From contig JAIEQG010000013.1 of the NCBI GenBank assembly GCA_019747905.1, forward strand, positions 1 to 50,481: 50,481 nt of DNA. Direction: 5' to 3'. The first letter of the stretch is position 1; each line of letters opens with the position of its first letter. Source of the stretch: Burkholderiales bacterium (GTDB lineage Bacteria; Pseudomonadota; Gammaproteobacteria; Burkholderiales; Ga0077523). Position numbers and translations under genes: made by a program. Below are positions 25,562-34,024 of the stretch, one piece after another. The notes under the pieces were generated by a model that did no database searches, was not told the DNA's origin, and worked only from the letters and a program-made list of their open reading frames with translations.

Positions 25562-26590
25562 CTAAGCTCTCAGTTCCCTTTTCAGTGCGTTCAGAAAGCG
25601 CCAGTCCGTGCTTCGCGCGATCAGTTTGTTGGGATTCGTCCTTATCATCCCAACTTCGTGCAGTCTGAGGCCGTAGAACCGCAGGGTATCTTCAGGGTTG
25701 GCCTCGCGCCAATGGCGGTAGGACACTCCGGTCAGCGCATCGTGGGCAATCTCGTAGCGCGGCTCGAAACCTCGGTCTACAAGGAGCCGTGCGGCCCGAT
25801 CGGGTTCCTGAGCGCATATGTCCGCTGCTTTGAGGAAGGCGCGAAGAACGCGCTTGGTGGCGACGGGGTGGCTCTCGGTGAAGCGCCGGTTCGCGAGGAG
25901 CATGCAGCAGAAGTACTGAGACCATGGACGGTCGCGCGACGTGTCGAGGATCACGTGACCGACCTTCTTCGCAAGCAGCTCCTGGGGGTGCGGCGGGAAC
26001 CCGATGAACGCGTCCGCCTTGCCTTCCTCGAACAGACGGACTGCATCCTCAGGTCGTTCGCCAGACAGCCAGCGCACATCCCTGGTGGGACTCATTCCCA
26101 CATAGGCCAACATGCTGGCGACCAGCACATGAGCGCCCTGCCCCAGTTCGTAGACGGCAATGGTCTTTCCCTTCAGATCCCGGATGCTGCGGGTCGCACC
26201 CGTCGCGAACAGTTGATAGCAGCCGGCGTGGATGCCGGCGACCACCAGAAAGGCCTTGCCTCGGTCGAGGTACGGCAGGGCGCTGTAAGCGTCCCACATA
26301 CCGAAGTCGGTGCGGTCATCTGCCAGCGCATCGGGGCTACCGATGCCCGCAAGCTTCACGTACTCGATCTCCGAGAAGCCTTCGAGGTAGAGGAGGTCCT
26401 CCACGAGATACTGGGGGGCGAGACAGATTGCTGGAACATGGGAAAGCCGAATCTTCCGTATCTCTGGGGGCGGTTCGCTCGCACCTGCTCGGGAGAATGG
26501 AAGAAGCGCCGCAGCACTGAGTGCTGTGCTGTTCATGAGGAACCGGCGTCGCGTGCATGCATGAATGCTCCTGCCATGGATCGTCCCCAA
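25562..26590 (-). CDS. Orphan Tat-exported NMT1/THI5-like substrate-binding protein
   Basis: ABC-type periplasmic substrate-binding protein of the NMT1/THI5-like (SsuA/TauA-related) group, 342 aa. It carries a twin-arginine signal (TRRRFLMNSTALSAAALLPF near residues 13-32). The mature protein opens KIRLSHVPAICLAPQYLVEDLLY, where family members bind taurine-like, thiamine-precursor-like or sulfonate ligands. DLKGKTIAVYELGQGAHV is the conserved hinge region. The start is TTG at 26590, supported by AAAGGAGAAGATC just upstream. No ATPase or permease gene is next to it, so it is an orphan and could use a remote transporter or serve in sensing. Confidence 0.85.
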   Translation of the reverse strand: MGTIHGRSIHACTRRRFLMNSTALSAAALLPFSRAGASEPPPEIRKIRLSHVPAICLAPQYLVEDLLYLEGFSEIEYVKLAGIGSPDALADDRTDFGMWDAYSALPYLDRGKAFLVVAGIHAGCYQLFATGATRSIRDLKGKTIAVYELGQGAHVLVASMLAYVGMSPTRDVRWLSGERPEDAVRLFEEGKADAFIGFPPHPQELLAKKVGHVILDTSRDRPWSQYFCCMLLANRRFTESHPVATKRVLRAFLKAADICAQEPDRAARLLVDRGFEPRYEIAHDALTGVSYRHWREANPEDTLRFYGLRLHEVGMIRTNPNKLIARSTDWRFLNALKRELRA

Positions 26591-26805
26591 GATCTTCTCC
26601 TTTCAAGCAGCAAGACCGGCATTCTTCGCAGTGTTCGCGAGCTAGTCGTCCAACAATTAACCTGAGCCGTAAGCGGCAGCCGACGATCCGCTCGAGAAGC
26701 TCCGCAACTTGCTGACGTTAGCCCAACGCTCCTTACGCCGAGCATACGGTTAGCTCCACGATACGCCCTCATGGGAAGATCCCACCCCTCAACAAGGAGA
26801 GGCGC

Positions 26806-27780
26806 ATGGCCAGAGCAATCGTGATGCGAGCACCCGGCGGACCCGAGGTGCTGAAAGTGGAAAACGTCGAAGTCGGCGATCCCGGTCCGGGCCAGGTGCG
26901 TCTGCGCCAGACCGCGGTGGGGGTGAACTTCCACGACATCTATGTACGCACCGGCTTGTACAAGACATTGCCGCTACCCGGCATTCCCGGTCTCGAAGCG
27001 GTGGGGGTCATCGAGGCAGTCGGGCCCGGTGTGACGCAGGTGAAGATTGGCGACCGGGTCGGTTGCCTCGCGCTCGCGTATGGCGGATATGCGGAGGGGC
27101 GCCTGGTGGATGCGGACCTCCTGTTCAAGCTGCCCGGTTCCATCGACGACCGCACGGCGGCGGCCACGCTGCTCCGCGGGTTGACGGCGCAGGCGCTTGT
27201 GTTCCACACGCATCGGATCGTTCCCGGGCTGACGGCACTGGTGCACGCGGCCGCCGGCGGGGTGGGGCGCCTGGTGGCCCAGTGGGCGCATCACCTTGGC
27301 GCGACCGTCATCGGCACGGCGGGCAGCGAGGAGAAGGCGCGCATCGCCGGTGCGAACGGCTGCGATCACGTCATCCAGTACCGCAGCGAGAACTTCGTCG
27401 AGCGTGTGCAGGCCATCACCGGCGGGCGTGGCGTGGACGTCGCCTACGACGCGGTCGGCAAGGACACGTTCATGGGCTCGATGACCTGTCTCGCACGCCT
27501 CGGGCACATGGTGAACTATGGCCAGGCGTCGGGGCCGGTCGAACCGATCGCCATGTCGCTGCTGTTCCAGAAATCCAACTCGGTAACGAGGCCGAGCGTC
27601 TTCCACTACCTCGCTGATCGGCCGCGTCGCGAAGAGATGGCGGCTTCGCTATTCGATGCCCTTGCAAAGGGTATCGTCACGCCCGGCGCGATTCACGATT
27701 ATCCGTTTGCGGATGCCGGGCGCGCGCAGAGCGACATGGAAGCTCGCAAGACGGCCGGGGCCGTGATCCTCACGGTCTGA
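26806..27780 (+). CDS. Zinc-independent quinone oxidoreductase (MDR family)
   Basis: NADPH:quinone reductase of the medium-chain dehydrogenase superfamily, 324 aa. It starts AIVMRAPGGPEVLKVENVEV and has GVNFHDIYVRTGLYKTLPLPGIPGLE in two conserved blocks, then the coenzyme-binding region VHAAAGGVGRLVAQWAHHLGA near residues 145-165. It lacks the cysteine cluster of zinc alcohol dehydrogenases. Qor-type enzymes reduce quinones or other electrophiles. ATG at 26806 follows AAGGAGAGGCGC. It stands alone on the plus strand; the neighbouring genes run the other way. Confidence 0.92.
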   Translation: MARAIVMRAPGGPEVLKVENVEVGDPGPGQVRLRQTAVGVNFHDIYVRTGLYKTLPLPGIPGLEAVGVIEAVGPGVTQVKIGDRVGCLALAYGGYAEGRLVDADLLFKLPGSIDDRTAAATLLRGLTAQALVFHTHRIVPGLTALVHAAAGGVGRLVAQWAHHLGATVIGTAGSEEKARIAGANGCDHVIQYRSENFVERVQAITGGRGVDVAYDAVGKDTFMGSMTCLARLGHMVNYGQASGPVEPIAMSLLFQKSNSVTRPSVFHYLADRPRREEMAASLFDALAKGIVTPGAIHDYPFADAGRAQSDMEARKTAGAVILTV

Positions 27781-27847
27781 TTGCCGGGCGGCTGAGTGCC
27801 GTCAGTACCAGGCAAAGGGCCAGCGCGATCCGACCTTCCAGCTTGGA

Positions 27848-28504
27848 TCAGAGCTGCCACGCGAGCTGATAGCCCGTGTGAAAAGGCACGACGCCGAGAT
27901 CGTCGAAGAACTGCGCCACGTACATGGCCTTGCCGATCCGGGTCCCGTCGGGGAGCACCGGATTGTCGTCCACCGCGATGACGGTGCCCGGCCCCAGGCT
28001 GCGCCACACAGCGGTCAGCTCCTTCATGTGATGGAAGGCGCTTGGTCGGGCATCCGCCGGATCGAGATCGAAGGAGTCGAGATAGAGCAGGTCGATATGG
28101 CGTTCGCCCAGTCGCACCGACAGCTCCGACAGGAAACGCACGGAATCGCCCGTCGTGGCCTCGGTGCGGCGGGAACACAGTTCGCGCACCAGCAACGCCG
28201 CCGCCGGATCGATGTCCACCGTCAGACACCGGCCGTGATGGTGACTCACGTAGGCGTCGAACAAGCGCGTGCTCTGCCCGTCGCCGGCCCAGTTGTCGCG
28301 GGTGCGCACGGTGCCCGTTTCCACCAGCAACGGATCGTTCCTGCGTGCTCCATGGCGCTCGACCCGCTCGAAGATGGCGCGAAAGCCTTCCGCGCGCTGC
28401 GCCAGCAGCGGGGCGTAGTCGCGGTCGTACATGGGCAGGAACGACAGCGAGGCAGGCGCGGGGTGCTTCCGGCCCAGCAGGTCGCGCAGAACTTCCAACA
28501 GCAT
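27848..28504 (-). CDS. Putative class I SAM-dependent methyltransferase-like protein
   Basis: A 218-aa protein whose centre resembles Rossmann-fold methyltransferases: LLVETGTVRTRDNW as a possible motif I, CLTVDIDPAAALLV with the acidic residue that would bind the ribose, and DLLYLDSFD as motif IV. Its ligand-binding glycines are unusual: motif I reads ETGTVR rather than ExGxGxG. It may be a degenerate or specialised member. It ends 67 bases after the quinone reductase stop, facing it. ATG 28504 is chosen over the overlapping GTG 28507. The function is unknown. Confidence 0.7.
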   Translation of the reverse strand: MLLEVLRDLLGRKHPAPASLSFLPMYDRDYAPLLAQRAEGFRAIFERVERHGARRNDPLLVETGTVRTRDNWAGDGQSTRLFDAYVSHHHGRCLTVDIDPAAALLVRELCSRRTEATTGDSVRFLSELSVRLGERHIDLLYLDSFDLDPADARPSAFHHMKELTAVWRSLGPGTVIAVDDNPVLPDGTRIGKAMYVAQFFDDLGVVPFHTGYQLAWQL

Positions 28505-28648
28505 CACTGCACCCCTGGGCCGGTATGGACCCCGATTCTAGCTCCGATGGCGCTCGGACAGGTCCATCCTGACCATGGTTCCCGTGGGGCGGCTGGGCCT
28601 CCGATTGCGGCGATAATGTCGTCTTTCGCCGCACTCGTGAGTCTTCCC

Positions 28649-30196
28649 ATGATCGAGATCCTCGACAAGCCTTCCACCGGCGCCACCATCCGCCTGCACG
28701 CCACCGATAACGTCGTGGTGGCCCGTACTGACGTCGCCATCGGCGCAGTGCTCGAACCCGAGGGCCTGCGCTCACGCAGCCAGGTGCCGGCCGGGCACAA
28801 GATCGCCGCACGGGCAATCACGAAGGGTGAACCGATCCGCAAGTACAACGTGGTGATCGGGTTCGCCGCGGCGGACATTCCTCCCGGCACGCTGGTGCAT
28901 TCGCACAACATGGAGTTCCGCGAGTTCGATCGCGACTACGCCTACGGGCAGGACTATCGCCCGGTGGAGTTCATCCCCGAGCACGAGCGCGCATCGTTCA
29001 TGGGCATCGTGCGCCCCAACGGACAGGTGGCGACGCGCAATTTCATCGGGCTGGTGTCGTCGGTGAATTGCTCGGCCACTGTCGTGCACAAGATCGCGGA
29101 GTGGTTCACGCCCGAGCGGCTCGCGGAGTATCCGAACGTGGATGGTGTCGTGGCATTTGCTCACGGCACCGGTTGCGGCATGGAGGCGACGGGTGAACCG
29201 ATGGATCTCCTGCGGCGCACGCTTGCCGGTTACGCGACCCATGCAAACATCGCCGGCTGTCTGGTCGTGGGCTTGGGGTGCGAGCGCAACCAGCTCTCCA
29301 TGCTGTTCCAGGACCAGAAGCTCACCGAGAGCGATCGCCTGCGCGGTTTCGTGATGCAGGAAACCGGCGGCACCCGCAAGACCATCGAAGCCGGCATCGC
29401 GGCGATCAAGGAGATGCTGCCGGAAGCCAATCGCGTCAAGCGCACGCGCGTGCCCGCGAGCCACATCACCGTCGGCCTGCAGTGCGGCGGATCGGACGGC
29501 TTCTCGTCGATCACGGCGAATCCTGCACTCGGTGCCGCGATGGATTTGCTGGTCCGGCATGGTGGCACGGCGATCCTGTCGGAGACGCCGGAGATCTACG
29601 GTGTCGAGCACACGCTGACACGGCGCGCGCGCAGCCGCGAAGTGGGCGAGAAGCTGATCGAGCGCATTCGCTGGTGGAAGGACGAGTACACCGTCGGCCG
29701 CGACACGCAGATCAACGGCAAGGTGAGTCCGGGCAATCAGGCCGGCGGGCTGGCCAACATCTTCGAGAAGTCCCTCGGGTCCTCCATGAAGGGTGGGACC
29801 GGACCATTGATGGAGGTGTATCGCTATGGCGAACCGGTGATACAGAAAGGGCTCGTGTTCATGGATACGCCGGGGTTCGATCCGTGTTCGGCCACCGGGC
29901 AGATTGCCGGTGGTGCCAACGTGATCCTGTTTACCACTGGGCGTGGTTCCATGTTCGGCGCGAAGCCGGTGCCGTCGGTGAAACTCGCGACCAATTCGCC
30001 GATGTACCGCAAGCTGGAAGAGGACATGGACATCAATTGCGGCGAGATCCTCGACGGGACGTCGACGATTCCCGAGATGGGCCAGAAGATCCTGGACCAT
30101 ACGTTGCGGGTGGCTTCCGGGGAGAAGAGCAAGAGCGAGTTGCTCGATCTGGGGAACCACGAGTTCGTGCCGTGGAATATCGGGATCGTTGGATGA
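28649..30196 (+). CDS. uxaA: UxaA/GarD-family hydro-lyase (altronate dehydratase-like)
   Basis: Iron-dependent sugar-acid dehydratase of 515 aa. The N-terminal part (about residues 1-95) is a SAF domain (TDVAIGAVLEPEGL and GHKIAARAI). The C-terminal part is the UxaA/GarD dehydratase core with NFIGLVSSVNCSATV, FAHGTGCGMEATGEP, LGCERNQ, LQCGGSDGFSS and the cysteine-containing GFDPCSATGQIAGGAN. Altronate, galactarate or a related acid is the likely substrate, but no other hexuronate gene is in the window, so the pathway is not confirmed. ATG 28649 is the first plausible start. Two REP-like repeats follow its stop. Confidence 0.87.
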   Translation: MIEILDKPSTGATIRLHATDNVVVARTDVAIGAVLEPEGLRSRSQVPAGHKIAARAITKGEPIRKYNVVIGFAAADIPPGTLVHSHNMEFREFDRDYAYGQDYRPVEFIPEHERASFMGIVRPNGQVATRNFIGLVSSVNCSATVVHKIAEWFTPERLAEYPNVDGVVAFAHGTGCGMEATGEPMDLLRRTLAGYATHANIAGCLVVGLGCERNQLSMLFQDQKLTESDRLRGFVMQETGGTRKTIEAGIAAIKEMLPEANRVKRTRVPASHITVGLQCGGSDGFSSITANPALGAAMDLLVRHGGTAILSETPEIYGVEHTLTRRARSREVGEKLIERIRWWKDEYTVGRDTQINGKVSPGNQAGGLANIFEKSLGSSMKGGTGPLMEVYRYGEPVIQKGLVFMDTPGFDPCSATGQIAGGANVILFTTGRGSMFGAKPVPSVKLATNSPMYRKLEEDMDINCGEILDGTSTIPEMGQKILDHTLRVASGEKSKSELLDLGNHEFVPWNIGIVG

Positions 30197-30233
30197 GTGG
30201 TGGTATTGACGGGTTGCTCGTTATGCACCGTTA

Positions 30234-30355
30234 GCCCCCATCCCAGCCTTCCCCCGGCAGTGCCGGGGGCAGGAGTGCCTGTGGGTGGAGTGCGCGGATG
30301 CGCGCGCCTTGCATCCCCTCCCCCGGCACTGCCGGGGGAGGGTCAGGGTGGGGGC
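30234..30355. repeat. REP-like double-hairpin repeat, copy C
   Basis: Begins GCCCCCATCCCAGCC and ends AGGGTGGGGGC. It contains hairpins CCCCCGGCAG-TGCCGGGGG and CCCCTCCCCCGGCA with TGCCGGGGGAGGG. It starts 38 bases after the uxaA stop and could act as its terminator. A 23-base spacer separates it from copy D. Confidence 0.85.
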
Positions 30356-30378
30356 AATCGGCGGTCGCGAGTACATCT

Positions 30379-30497
30379 GCCCCCATCCCAGCCTTTCCCC
30401 AACGTAGTTGGGGGAAGGAATGCCTACGTTTGCCGGGGAGGAAACGCGTCCGCTGTACATCCCCTCCCCCGGCTACGCCGGGGGTTAGGGTGGGGGA
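30379..30497. repeat. REP-like double-hairpin repeat, copy D
   Basis: Begins GCCCCCATCCCAGCC and ends GGGTTAGGGTGGGGG. Inner hairpins are CCCCAACGTAGTTGGGG and CCCCCGGC-TAC-GCCGGGGG. It directly abuts the 3' end of the convergent rlmJ gene. Together with copy C it fills the 309-base gap between uxaA and rlmJ; no gene is seen there. Confidence 0.85.
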
Positions 30498-30505
30498 AAG
30501 ACTGC

Positions 30506-31351
30506 CTACGTCTGCCGAAACGCCAGCCCGAACTTCGCCGTCTCATCCTGCTTCAGCAGCCTCACCAATACCGGTAACGATTCACGCAACGCCGCCTCGA
30601 GCTTCCACGGCGGATTGAACACGAACACCCCGCTGCCATGCAGTCCGAGCCCATCCACGGCCGGTGCGGCAACGCTCAACGACGCCTCGAGCCAGTCGCC
30701 TGCGGCAAGGCGTTGCAGCTGCCCCGGCAGCTTCTCCGACTCCGGTCGTTGCACCAGCGGGTACCAGACGGCAATGATGCCCGTGGCGAATCGCTCCAGC
30801 GCATCGCTCACCGCGACCGTGACCTTGCGATAGTCGGTCTTGTCCTCGTACGGCGGATCGATGAGCACCAGGCCGCGCCGTGACTGCGGTGGCAGCAGTG
30901 CCTTGAGCCCACCGAAGCCGTCCTCCGCGTGGGTAACCACTCGCCGCCCAGCACGCTCGAAGTGTTTCTGCAGCACCCGACTCTCCGTCGTGTGCAACTC
31001 GAAGGCGTGCAGGCGATCGCTCGGGCGCATCATCTGCAGGGCAATCTGCGGCGACCCCGGGTAGTGGCGCAGGTTGCCGTCGGCGTTGCAGGCGCGCACT
31101 TGTTCGACGTACTCGGCCAACGCCGGCGGCAGATCTTTTCGCGTCCAGAGCCGCGCGATGCCGGTGTCCGCCTCACGGCTCTTCGCGGCGAAGCCGCTGT
31201 CGAGTTCGTAGCCGCCGGCACCGGCGTGCGTGTCGATCACAGTGAACGGCTTGTCCTTCATTCCCAGCGCGTGCAGCAACTGCACCAGCACGACGTGCTT
31301 CAACACGTCGGCATGGTTGCCGGCGTGAAACCCGTGCCGATAGCTGAACAC
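30506..31351 (-). CDS. rlmJ: 23S rRNA (adenine(2030)-N6)-methyltransferase RlmJ
   Basis: Methylates A2030 of 23S rRNA. The reading frame starting at GTG 31351 begins FSYRHGFHAGNHADVLKH after the initiator, matching the invariant N-terminus of this family, and gives 281 aa, the family length. The catalytic motif is DPPYED near residue 165, with the ligand-site VIDTHAGAGGYEL near 45. Longer in-frame starts upstream are rejected. It follows the YbdK-like ligase gene after 4 bases, so it is the last gene of a three-gene operon with the antiporter. A role for rRNA methylation in that operon is not obvious. Confidence 0.93.
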   Translation of the reverse strand: MFSYRHGFHAGNHADVLKHVVLVQLLHALGMKDKPFTVIDTHAGAGGYELDSGFAAKSREADTGIARLWTRKDLPPALAEYVEQVRACNADGNLRHYPGSPQIALQMMRPSDRLHAFELHTTESRVLQKHFERAGRRVVTHAEDGFGGLKALLPPQSRRGLVLIDPPYEDKTDYRKVTVAVSDALERFATGIIAVWYPLVQRPESEKLPGQLQRLAAGDWLEASLSVAAPAVDGLGLHGSGVFVFNPPWKLEAALRESLPVLVRLLKQDETAKFGLAFRQT

Positions 31352-31355
31352 GCGT

Positions 31356-32492
31356 TCAGCCGCGCCCGCGCCAGCGTTCCGCTTGCCGGAAGACCAGGTC
31401 GGGGAGCGACCGGCCAATCTGATAGGTGCTGCGCATCCAGTACGCGTCGTTGCCGGCCCCGCCGATCATCCGGCGCAGCACGGCAAACGCTGGCTCGGAT
31501 TCCGGTGCCGATGGGTCGGCACCGAGGGTGTCCAACGTGGCGCCTATGTCCTCTGCGATGGGGCGGCGGGTACGCGTCATGGGGTCGATCAGTTCACCAT
31601 CCAGCCCGAAGCGGCAGGCGTGGAAGCGATTGTAGCCGTAGGGCAGGTAGACATCCTCGGTGACGGGGGGGCGTTCGGCGAGGATGCGGCGCGCCAGCGC
31701 CTGCGCATAGATCGCCAGGGCCGCGGCGGTCTCCACCTTGAGCGGCGTGTCGCAGACGCGGATTTCGATCGTGCCGAATTCCGGCTTCGGGCGGATATCC
31801 CAATAGAGATCCTTGATGCTCTCCACCACGCCGAGCGCACGCAGCCGTTCGAAGTACGTGCGGAACTCGTCCCAGCGCAGCACGAAGGGCGCGCGCCCGC
31901 TCAGGGGAAACGCGAGGATGGCGTTGTAGCGGGAAGAATCGAAGGCGGTGTCGACGCCTTGCAGGTACGGCGACGAGGCGGCGAGCGCGATGAAATGCGG
32001 CACGTAGCGCGACATCGCGTGCAGCAGGTACAGAGCGTCATCGCCGTTGGCACAGCCGACGTGGATGTGCTGTCCGAACACCGTGAACTGCTTCGCGAGA
32101 TAGCCATACAGGGCCGACACCTGGTGAAAGCGCGGCTTGTCGAAGATGCGCCGTTCGCTCCAGTGCTGGAACGGATGCGCCCCGCCGCCGGATACCAGCA
32201 CGTTGAGGCGATCCGCGGCGGCAACCACGGTATCCCGCACCGATTGCAGCTCGGCCAGTAACGCGTCGTGGCGATCATGAATGCCGGTGCTGATCTCGAG
32301 CATGCTCTGCGTGATCTCCGGCTTCACGTCGCCCGCATGGGATTGGCGCTCGATCAGGTCGATGAGATCGGAGGCGACCGGCGTCAGGTCGCAATCGCGT
32401 GTGTTGAAGAGCTGCAGCTCGAGCTCGACCCCGAGTGTCAGCGGCCGCGACTCGGAGAAGTGCAGCGGGTCGGCAGATTCGAGTGCGCTCAC
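31356..32492 (-). CDS. YbdK-family carboxylate-amine ligase (weak glutamate-cysteine ligase type)
   Basis: ATP-dependent ligase of the GCS2/YbdK family, 378 aa from GTG 32492. Visible are the glutamate-rich opening TLGVELELQLFNTRD, KPEITQSMLEISTGI, the HIHVG motif (GQHIHVGCANGD), YWDIRPKPEFGTIEIRVCD and PYGYNRFHACRFGLDGELI. YbdK of E. coli has weak glutamate-cysteine ligase activity, so a gamma-glutamyl product is expected in principle, but the true substrate is unknown. The GTG overlaps the stop of the upstream antiporter gene (GTGA), implying coupled translation. Context suggests its product may matter to the antiporter, as glutathione does to Kef systems. That is inference. Confidence 0.88.
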   Translation of the reverse strand: MSALESADPLHFSESRPLTLGVELELQLFNTRDCDLTPVASDLIDLIERQSHAGDVKPEITQSMLEISTGIHDRHDALLAELQSVRDTVVAAADRLNVLVSGGGAHPFQHWSERRIFDKPRFHQVSALYGYLAKQFTVFGQHIHVGCANGDDALYLLHAMSRYVPHFIALAASSPYLQGVDTAFDSSRYNAILAFPLSGRAPFVLRWDEFRTYFERLRALGVVESIKDLYWDIRPKPEFGTIEIRVCDTPLKVETAAALAIYAQALARRILAERPPVTEDVYLPYGYNRFHACRFGLDGELIDPMTRTRRPIAEDIGATLDTLGADPSAPESEPAFAVLRRMIGGAGNDAYWMRSTYQIGRSLPDLVFRQAERWRGRG

Positions 32493-33694
32493 GCCCAGGC
32501 TGCCGATTCTCCAGCGCGAACGAACGCGAAGCGCGCGAGCAGCGGGCCCGCCATCTCGAGCACGACGAGCGCCGGAACGAGTACCGACAGGAGACCACGG
32601 GCGAGCTCCGGAAACACCGTGACCGTTTCGTGCACGAAGACCAGCGCCACGGCGGACATGGGCATGAGGCCGAGCGCCACGAGCGAACCCTTGCGGGTGG
32701 ACAGACCTGACACCCGTGAGGTCAGCACCACGCCCACGTACTTGCCCGCATAGCGCGCCGCCACCAGCGCAATGCCGGTGATGGCGCCCGCCAGCGCGAT
32801 CGACAGGTCGAGCGCCGCGGCCGACAGCGCGAACAGCAGCACCAGGAAGATCTGCCCAAGCGGCCCGAAGTCGAGCGATACGAACCGCCGGCGGTCGTCC
32901 AGGGCGCGCAGGCTCGCGCCGAACCCGAGCAGCACCAGTGCCGACGACAGGTTGAGCCATTCGCCCAACGCCACCGCTATAAGCACCAGCGCAAACGCGC
33001 AGACCCGCTGCACGTCGCCGTAGGCATCCAACCGCATCAGTAGCGGCCGTGCGATTGCCGCTGCCAGCAGGGCCAGTATCGACGAGCCGAAGATCAGGTA
33101 CAACGGATGCGCTGCCATCACGACCCAGTCGCCGTGGTACTCGGCGTGGAACCACGCAAGCAGCACGCCGATGGTGATGAACGCGTACGCGCAGTCGAGC
33201 GCAGTGAGCAGCTCGACTCGTTGCGTGACCTGGCCACTGGCGCGCAGATCGCGGGCGAGAGTCATCACCGTGGCTGGCGAGGTGGCCATCGCGATCGCGG
33301 CTGCGAACGCCGCTACCGGCGGCGACACGCGCAGGAGCAGCAGGATCAGGAATACCGCGACGAAGGCGAGCGTGGCTTCGAGGACGCTCGTGCCGGCGAG
33401 CCAGGGGTTGCGCCGCAACCAGCCAAGATCGATGCGCTGCCCGAACTCGAACAGCACCAGGCCCGCTGCGACGTGCATGACGAACTGCAGATCGTGCAGC
33501 GCTTCGGCATCCAGCAGGCCGGTCGCACTGGGCCCGTAGATCGCACCGGCGATCACCCAGCCGATCAGGCGTGGCAACTTGAAGATGCGCTGGACGATCT
33601 CGCCGGCCACCAGCGCGGCGAGCAGCACCAGGGCCGCCATCGTGAGGCTGCCCACTTGCGGCGGCCAGGAGGGGAGGAAGAACAGCGTATCCAT
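32489..33694 (-). CDS. Cation:proton antiporter, CPA2/KefB-like membrane part
   Basis: Integral membrane protein of 401 aa with about 11-12 hydrophobic helices. It resembles the CPA2 sodium/hydrogen exchanger domain: PRLIGWVIAGAIYGPSATGLL, the VMHVAAGLVLFEFGQRIDL block, AMATSPATVMTLARDL, then LLTALDCAYAF with the Asp expected in the ion site, and GFGASLRALDDRR. The TrkA-N regulatory domain found in Kef proteins is absent; the gene stops soon after the last helix. It is followed with a GTGA overlap by a gamma-glutamyl ligase-type gene. The transported ion (K or Na) cannot be read from the sequence. Confidence 0.88.
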   Translation of the reverse strand: MDTLFFLPSWPPQVGSLTMAALVLLAALVAGEIVQRIFKLPRLIGWVIAGAIYGPSATGLLDAEALHDLQFVMHVAAGLVLFEFGQRIDLGWLRRNPWLAGTSVLEATLAFVAVFLILLLLRVSPPVAAFAAAIAMATSPATVMTLARDLRASGQVTQRVELLTALDCAYAFITIGVLLAWFHAEYHGDWVVMAAHPLYLIFGSSILALLAAAIARPLLMRLDAYGDVQRVCAFALVLIAVALGEWLNLSSALVLLGFGASLRALDDRRRFVSLDFGPLGQIFLVLLFALSAAALDLSIALAGAITGIALVAARYAGKYVGVVLTSRVSGLSTRKGSLVALGLMPMSAVALVFVHETVTVFPELARGLLSVLVPALVVLEMAGPLLARFAFVRAGESAAWA

Positions 33695-33923
33695 GCTTCA
33701 GGTGCGCACGGCCATATGCTGGACGAATGGATCCATCGTGGTGTTCTCCCTGTGTCTGATGGCTGGTTTCGTCTCCGGACGACGACGTATCCGGGGGAGT
33801 TCAAAGATGACCCCGGACGACGGACCACAGAATGGCAAAAAAGTTTGTGCCCGCAGCGAATCAGTGTTTCGCTGACAAGGGAGTCCTTGAGGGCTCCTGC
33901 GTAGTCGGATGCGCTGGAGAGGA
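33695..33923. other. Promoter-proximal gap upstream of the antiporter
   Basis: The first part of a 329-base gap between the antiporter start and the sensor-kinase stop. I see no credible gene; an open frame at 33832-34017 on the plus strand has no family features. It presumably holds the promoter of the antiporter operon, which reads leftward. Confidence 0.4.
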
Positions 33924-34024
33924 AAAGCGCTCAACGCGGAGGACGCGGGGGACGCGGGGTAAGGCAACCCCGAAGAAGCTTCTCGCTCTGGGGTTTCCTC
34001 CGCGTCCTCCGCGTTGAGCGCTTT
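33924..34024. terminator. 25-bp perfect inverted repeat after the sensor-kinase gene
   Basis: The bases 33924-33948 (starting AAAGCGCTCAACGCGGAGG) are the exact reverse complement of 34000-34024. A smaller stem GGGGT-AAGGCA-ACCCC lies between the arms. The right arm touches the sensor-kinase stop codon, so the structure can terminate that operon. It may also be a mobile intergenic repeat, as its purine-rich arm resembles sequences I recall between genes in other betaproteobacteria. Confidence 0.7.

Noticed and set aside
12481..30497. The repeats as a CRISPR array.
   Set aside because: Copies are widely separated, self-complementary over long stretches and not interleaved with unique spacers of constant length; no cas gene is present.
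33832..34017. A 61-codon open frame on the plus strand.
   Set aside because: It runs into the 25-bp inverted repeat, has no family features and its composition looks non-coding.
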